Below are positions 6,934 through 9,395 of a DNA stretch of 9,395 nt, piece by piece (the stretch's first letter is position 1; every line of letters starts with the position of its first letter). This stretch comes from CAZPYD01 sp964590835. GTDB lineage: Bacteria > Patescibacteriota > Minisyncoccia > JAHISW01 > Tagabacteraceae. Both the position numbers and the translations under genes were made by a program. Below the pieces are notes generated by a model. It was not told the origin of the DNA and did not search any database. It worked only from the letters and a program-made list of their open reading frames with translations. The stretch covers positions 1 through 9,395 of the forward strand of contig CAZPYD010000024.1 in assembly GCA_964590835.1 (NCBI GenBank), written 5' to 3'.

Positions 6934-6941
6934 ACCTCCTT
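6934..6941 (-). promoter_or_regulatory. Strong Shine-Dalgarno for a GTG start
   Basis: The minus strand reads AAGGAGGT followed by GGCTT and then GTG at 6928, a near-perfect anti-16S match at 5-nt spacing. It supports GTG as the start codon. Starts of the other genes in this window show no comparable motif. Confidence 0.8.
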
Positions 6942-6976
6942 TTTAAAAAACTAATAAAATGTACATTACTATCTTT

Positions 6977-7006
6977 ATCTTATGCATATTTTTTACTCTT
7001 TGTCTA
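6977..7006 (-). promoter_or_regulatory. Possible promoter of the HExxH gene
   Basis: The minus strand carries TAGACA (7006-7001) and TAAGAT (6982-6977), 18 bp apart. The -35 match is good and the -10 has two mismatches. The position, about 50 nt upstream of the GTG, fits a promoter in this divergent intergenic region. Confidence 0.35.
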
Positions 7007-7033
7007 TTATTAAAACAAAAACTCTAATTTAAT

Positions 7034-7062
7034 TTGTTATTTTTACCACTCCATATTAAAAT
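7034..7062 (+). promoter_or_regulatory. Possible promoter of the glycosyltransferase gene
   Basis: TTGTTA (7034-7039) and TAAAAT (7057-7062) are separated by 17 bp. The -10 ends only 14 nt before the ATG at 7077, so the transcript would have a leader of about 7-8 nt and be nearly leaderless. That agrees with the absence of a Shine-Dalgarno. An in-frame TAA at 7062-7064 excludes a start further upstream. Confidence 0.4.
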
Positions 7063-7076
7063 AAATAAAACAAACT

Positions 7077-8390
7077 ATGTCAGGATTATATATACAAATG
7101 TACACAATTCACGGGCTCGTAAGAGCCAAAAATATTGAGCTTGGTGTCGACGAAGACACCGGCGGACAAATCGTATATGTGCTAGAGCTAGCCAAAACTT
7201 TAAGCAAACAAACTGAAATAGATAAAATTGATATAATAACAAGAAAAATAGAAGACCCTCAACACCCAGGTTATGACAAAGATATAGAAGAAATAAATAA
7301 AAAAATAAATTTGGTGCGCCTACCTTGCGGCCCTAAAAAATATATAAAAAAAGTAGATTTGTGGCCATACCTGGATGAGTTTACGCAAAACGCTAAAAAC
7401 TATATAGAAAACAGTGAACAAAAACCCGATATCATCCAAAGTAATTATGCAGATGGAGGATTTGTAGGAAGAAACCTTGCCAAAAAACTTGCCATTCCAT
7501 TAGTCCATATTTCTCACAGCTTAGCCAAACCCGAAATAGAACGCCTCAAAGAATCCAGAAAAAACTTCGAAAAAATAATCAAAGAAAATCATTTTAAATA
7601 TCAAGCTGAATTAGAACAAAAAATAATAAATGATGCCAATGCCATCGTTGCCAGCTCAGAAAATGAAAAAACTCTCCAATACGGATTATATAATTTAAAA
7701 AGCCCTGATAAAATTCAAGTAATTTATCCCGGGATTGATTTAGATAAAATAAAAATCCTAAAAACAAACGACTTCACTTCTCTTACTAAAAACATTGGCA
7801 AAAAACCAATTATTTTAGCTTTGACAAGAATGGATGTTAAAAAAAATTTAATTGGACTAGTTAAAGCTTTTTTAAAAGACAAAGAACTACAAAAAATAGC
7901 CCAACTAGTTATTGCCTCAAGTACTTTTAATGCCGAGTCTTTAAGCAGCAAAGAAAAAAACTTAATAACCGAAATAAAAGAAGAAATAAATAAATCTAAT
8001 ATCAGTGAGACGGTATCACTTATTAACCCGGAAGATTTTGGTGGACCTTTTAATCTTTATAAAATAGCTTCGGAGAGCAAAGGTATTTTTGTTAACCCAG
8101 CCCTATTTGAAGGCTTTGGTCTTACCACTCTAGAGGCTGGCATATTTGGACTTCCTGTTGTTGCTACTAAAAACGGTGGGCCATCTGAAGTGGTAAATAA
8201 ATGTAAAAACGGAATTCTAATTAATCCTTTAGATAAAAAAGAATTAGCAGAAGCCATAAAAAAGATTATTAAAAATGAAAAATTGTGGCAAGAGTTTTCA
8301 GAAAATAGCGTCAAAAATATTTCCAAATATTACTCTTGGGAAAACGCTGCCAAAAAGCAAATTGAGTTGTTTTTTAATTTAATTAAATAA
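7077..8390 (+). CDS. GT-B glycosyltransferase of sucrose(-phosphate) synthase type
   Basis: This retaining, family GT4-like glycosyltransferase of 437 residues resembles the glycosyltransferase domain of sucrose-phosphate synthase or sucrose synthase. The N-terminal half starts with IHGLVRAKNIELGVDEDTGGQ (11-31), the acceptor-side glycine-rich loop typical of that group. ISHSLAK and VIYPGID follow. The C-terminal nucleotide-sugar domain has LTRMDVKKNL with R251 and K256, which should contact the nucleotide diphosphate. It also has VNPALFEGFGLTTLEA with the EX7E pair E345 and E353, then GLPVVATKNGGPSEVV. No membrane segment or signal peptide is visible. Possible products are sucrose-6-phosphate, sucrose or another disaccharide such as mannosylfructose phosphate; the sequence does not settle donor or acceptor. 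No sugar phosphatase lies beside it. The start is the first in-frame ATG after a stop at 7062-7064. The gene end overlaps the convergent ftsB-like gene by 12 bp. Confidence 0.88.
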   Translation: MSGLYIQMYTIHGLVRAKNIELGVDEDTGGQIVYVLELAKTLSKQTEIDKIDIITRKIEDPQHPGYDKDIEEINKKINLVRLPCGPKKYIKKVDLWPYLDEFTQNAKNYIENSEQKPDIIQSNYADGGFVGRNLAKKLAIPLVHISHSLAKPEIERLKESRKNFEKIIKENHFKYQAELEQKIINDANAIVASSENEKTLQYGLYNLKSPDKIQVIYPGIDLDKIKILKTNDFTSLTKNIGKKPIILALTRMDVKKNLIGLVKAFLKDKELQKIAQLVIASSTFNAESLSSKEKNLITEIKEEINKSNISETVSLINPEDFGGPFNLYKIASESKGIFVNPALFEGFGLTTLEAGIFGLPVVATKNGGPSEVVNKCKNGILINPLDKKELAEAIKKIIKNEKLWQEFSENSVKNISKYYSWENAAKKQIELFFNLIK

Positions 8391-8771
8391 ATTCAATAAC
8401 TTTTGGAAAAAACTATTGAATTCTTGTTGCTCTTGATCATTCTCTTGCAATATCTCCTCTTCGTCTTCAGTGCTAATTATCACAACAAACTCTTCACCTG
8501 GTTTTTTAACAGGAAATTTTTTTCTAATCTCTTTCTCTATGCCCGAATCAGTTTTTAATTGACCAATACTTGCTTCTAAGTCACTTTTCCTTTTTTCCAT
8601 TTCTACAACCTCTTCTTGAATTGCATCATTTCTTAAAATAGCGTGCTTTCCTTTTTTATACGCATTAAAAGCCGGCGCAACAAGCAATGTTGCAGCCACA
8701 AAAAGTAAAAGAAAAACAAAACGCGAAAAAAATATTTTTCTAAATTGACTCCTTTGTCTAAACTCACGCAT
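8379..8771 (-). CDS. FtsB/DivIC-family septum formation initiator protein
   Basis: A bitopic membrane protein of 130 residues with the FtsB/DivIC layout. It has a short basic cytoplasmic N-terminus (1-17), one transmembrane helix (about 18-35), an extracytoplasmic coiled coil (about 44-75), and the conserved turn GIEKEIRKKFPVKKPGEEFVVII (77-99). That turn resembles the GIExxAREKFGLVKPGE motif of the family. In well-studied bacteria FtsB or DivIC forms a complex with FtsL and FtsQ/DivIB that activates septal peptidoglycan synthesis. A glutamate-rich tail (about 101-117) ends in a short hydrophobic stretch. The gene follows a 38-codon membrane-protein gene by 14 nt, so the two are probably co-transcribed. 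Its last 12 bp overlap the end of the convergent glycosyltransferase gene. No Shine-Dalgarno is visible. FtsL-like proteins share this layout, but the PGEE motif favours FtsB/DivIC. Confidence 0.85.
   Translation of the reverse strand: MREFRQRSQFRKIFFSRFVFLLLFVAATLLVAPAFNAYKKGKHAILRNDAIQEEVVEMEKRKSDLEASIGQLKTDSGIEKEIRKKFPVKKPGEEFVVIISTEDEEEILQENDQEQQEFNSFFQKLLNLFN
8390..8422. terminator. Weak stem-loop at the convergent gene ends
   Basis: AATTCAATA (8390-8398) and TATTGAATT (8414-8422) form a 9-bp AT-rich stem with a 15-nt loop that contains a run of six A. It begins at the last base of the glycosyltransferase stop codon and lies inside the 3' coding end of the ftsB-like gene. Neither side has a strong T tract, so termination is only plausible. 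No better terminator is visible for the glycosyltransferase. Confidence 0.35.
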
Positions 8772-8785
8772 CAGTTTAATAAAAA

Positions 8786-8902
8786 TTAATAAAAAGCAAA
8801 AAGAGGCACCAAAAGATAAAGCAGCATTCCCAACACAGCGAACAAGCTAATTATTATCCAAATTATCCGATGCTTCTTTTTTTGTTTAGCGGTTTTTATC
8901 AT
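8786..8902 (-). CDS. 38-residue single-pass membrane protein upstream of ftsB-like gene
   Basis: This short gene runs from ATG at 8902 to TAA at 8786. The product starts MIKTAKQKKKHRIIWIII. A strongly basic cytoplasmic-side segment (residues 3-12, six lysine/arginine) is followed by one hydrophobic helix (about 13-36) and the protein ends FAFY. The layout, a positive N-terminus followed by a hydrophobic segment filling the rest, is that of a real small membrane protein rather than chance translation. Its stop lies 14 nt before the ftsB-like start on the same strand, which suggests co-transcription and perhaps a link to the division complex. No Shine-Dalgarno is visible; the ATG follows directly on a conserved inverted-repeat arm. 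I do not recognise a named family, and coding status is inferred from composition and position only. Confidence 0.6.
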   Translation of the reverse strand: MIKTAKQKKKHRIIWIIISLFAVLGMLLYLLVPLFAFY

Positions 8903-9128
8903 CCCAGTAATACACTATCGCGTTAAAGCAGAATAGTGTTATTTATATTATTAATATTTATAATTTGCTGTTTTATTATTTTCATATTTGTATTTATTTG
9001 TCTGTTTTCTGCTTTATGTTCTTCTTTATTTCTCGAATACTTTTCTCTTTCTTTGTGGCGACAACCAATCCTTAAATTAATATTTTACCATAATTAAAGA
9101 AGAACATGCGCGAATGTGTATTACTGGG
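8903..9128. repeat. Nested inverted repeat upstream of the small membrane-protein gene
   Basis: Two pairs of arms are nested. Outer arms at 8903-8922 and 9109-9128 are reverse complements at 18 of 20 positions; the right arm reads CGCGAATGTGTATTACTGGG. Inner arms at 9016-9028 and 9095-9107 are exact over 13 bp (ATGTTCTTCTTTA / TAAAGAAGAACAT). On the right, outer and inner arms are separated by a single base. On the left they are separated by 93 bp. The right side therefore looks like an inverted copy of the left without an internal segment of about 92 bp. No gene is supported inside. The right arm ends 37 nt before the assembly gap, so a misassembly is possible. Confidence 0.7.
8924..9016. 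mobile_element. Putative 93-bp miniature inverted-repeat element
   Basis: This AT-rich segment is bounded by perfect 10-bp terminal inverted repeats, TAAAGCAGAA (8924-8933) and TTCTGCTTTA (9007-9016). Its limits coincide with the extra segment that separates the two left arms of the surrounding inverted repeat but is missing between the right arms. That is the pattern expected of an occupied and an empty insertion site. Both ends carry TA (8924-8925 and 9015-9016), which would fit a TA target duplication like that of IS630/Tc1-type elements. The base count is one off from a clean TA event. No coding sequence is present. The assignment is an inference from structure alone. Confidence 0.4.
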
Positions 9129-9165
9129 TCATCTTATTATTACTTTTATTTTAACATCTTTAATA

Positions 9166-9175
9166 NNNNNNNNNN
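9166..9175. other. Assembly gap (10 N)
   Basis: Ten consecutive N bases mark a scaffold join, and the true gap length is unknown. Linkage between lepA and everything to its left depends on this join. Confidence 0.99.
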
Positions 9176-9190
9176 CAACCTCACTAATTT

Positions 9191-9395
9191 TTAATTTTTC
9201 ATCATTTTTAAAAATACATCATGAGGGACATTTATCTTGCCCATTTCTTTCATTCGCTTCTTGCCTTTTTTTTGTTTTGCCCATAATTTCTTTTTTCTAG
9301 ATATATCACCACCATACAAATGACCCGTAACATCTTTTTTCATTGCCGAAAGTTTTTGCGCAGCCAAAATCCTATTTACAGCCTTGGCTTGAATC
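9191..9395 (-). CDS. lepA: Elongation factor 4 (LepA), C-terminal fragment
   Basis: The last 67 residues of LepA/EF4, a ribosome-associated translational GTPase that affects back-translocation and initiation. The gene enters from the right edge of the window and ends at TAA (9193-9191). The fragment carries the conserved LepA C-terminal domain, with LSAMKKDVTGHLYGGDISR followed by KKKLWAKQKKGKKRM and the ending MGKINVPHDVFLKMMK. This lysine-rich tail follows the family pattern (RKDVTxxCYGGDISRKRKLLEKQKxGKKRM) and is unique to LepA among translational GTPases. The GTPase domain and the rest of the protein lie outside the window. The 3' side runs into the assembly gap 15 nt after the stop. No convincing terminator is visible. 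Confidence 0.95.
   Translation of the reverse strand, partial: IQAKAVNRILAAQKLSAMKKDVTGHLYGGDISRKKKLWAKQKKGKKRMKEMGKINVPHDVFLKMMKN

Noticed and set aside
7143..7160. GGTGTC/GACACC inverted repeat
   Set aside because: It lies in the codons for the conserved DEDTGG loop of the glycosyltransferase and is explained by coding sequence.
8922..9016. Integron attC-like site (GTTAAAG near the left end of the inverted repeat)
   Set aside because: The seventh base does not fit GTTRRRY, there is no matching RYYYAAC core at the other end, and there are no gene cassettes or integrase.
8994..9068. 24-codon minus-strand frame (TTG start) encoding a Lys/Glu/Ile-rich peptide
   Set aside because: It is too short, has no properly spaced Shine-Dalgarno, uses a rare start codon and ends inside the putative miniature element. 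The composition simply follows the A-rich strand.
9106..9300. Plus-strand open frame of 64 codons across the assembly gap
   Set aside because: It spans the N run, and its second half is antisense to the clearly recognisable lepA 3' end.
1..9395. Reassigned UGA codon, suggested by no TGA stops among nine genes
   Set aside because: Nine stops are too few in an AT-rich genome. All genes read through with TGG for tryptophan and no in-frame TGA, so the standard code suffices.

Overview
This window looks like part of an AT-rich genome from a reduced bacterium, most likely a member of the Candidate Phyla Radiation (Patescibacteria). That assignment is an inference from gene content and protein architecture, not from a marker phylogeny. 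The main support is that three aminoacyl-tRNA synthetase proteins lack their usual accessory domains. ThrRS has neither the TGS nor the editing domain, PheS lacks the N-terminal coiled coil, and PheT lacks the EMAPII/OB tRNA-binding domain. Most genes also lack a Shine-Dalgarno sequence and the spacers are short. All nine stop codons are TAA (6) or TAG (3), and nothing requires a non-standard code.

Layout. Positions 1-152 are a non-coding leader with hairpins and TATAAT boxes. thrS (153-1418, +) runs into a 38-bp perfect palindrome (1435-1472) that serves as a shared terminator with the convergent minus-strand block. That block, in transcription order, is pheS (6283-5549), pheT (5491-3449) and gyrB (3436-1478). 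It has a good sigma70-type promoter at 6383-6411, a leader of about 93 nt, and a GC-rich UUCG-type hairpin between pheS and pheT. Upstream lies an isolated minus-strand gene for a small HExxH metallopeptidase-like protein (6928-6503), with its own terminator and the only strong Shine-Dalgarno in the window. A 148-bp divergent promoter region separates it from a GT-B glycosyltransferase of the sucrose(-phosphate) synthase type (7077-8390, +). That gene overlaps tail-to-tail by 12 bp with an FtsB/DivIC-like cell-division gene (8771-8379, -). Just upstream of the latter is a 38-codon gene for a single-pass membrane protein (8902-8786, -). The right end holds a complex inverted repeat, a 10-N scaffold gap (9166-9175) and the 3' end of lepA (9191-9395, -).

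The genes are mostly housekeeping: tRNA charging (thrS, pheS, pheT), DNA topology (gyrB), translation (lepA) and division (ftsB-like). The glycosyltransferase and metallopeptidase are accessory. I found no defence system, CRISPR array, tRNA or rRNA. The most unusual structures are (a) nested inverted repeats at 8903-9128, in which one arm carries about 92 extra bp bounded by 10-bp terminal inverted repeats, resembling an occupied/empty site pair for a miniature mobile element; (b) a GC-rich palindromic segment inserted in frame within the editing domain of PheT; and (c) the combined loss of accessory domains from the synthetases.
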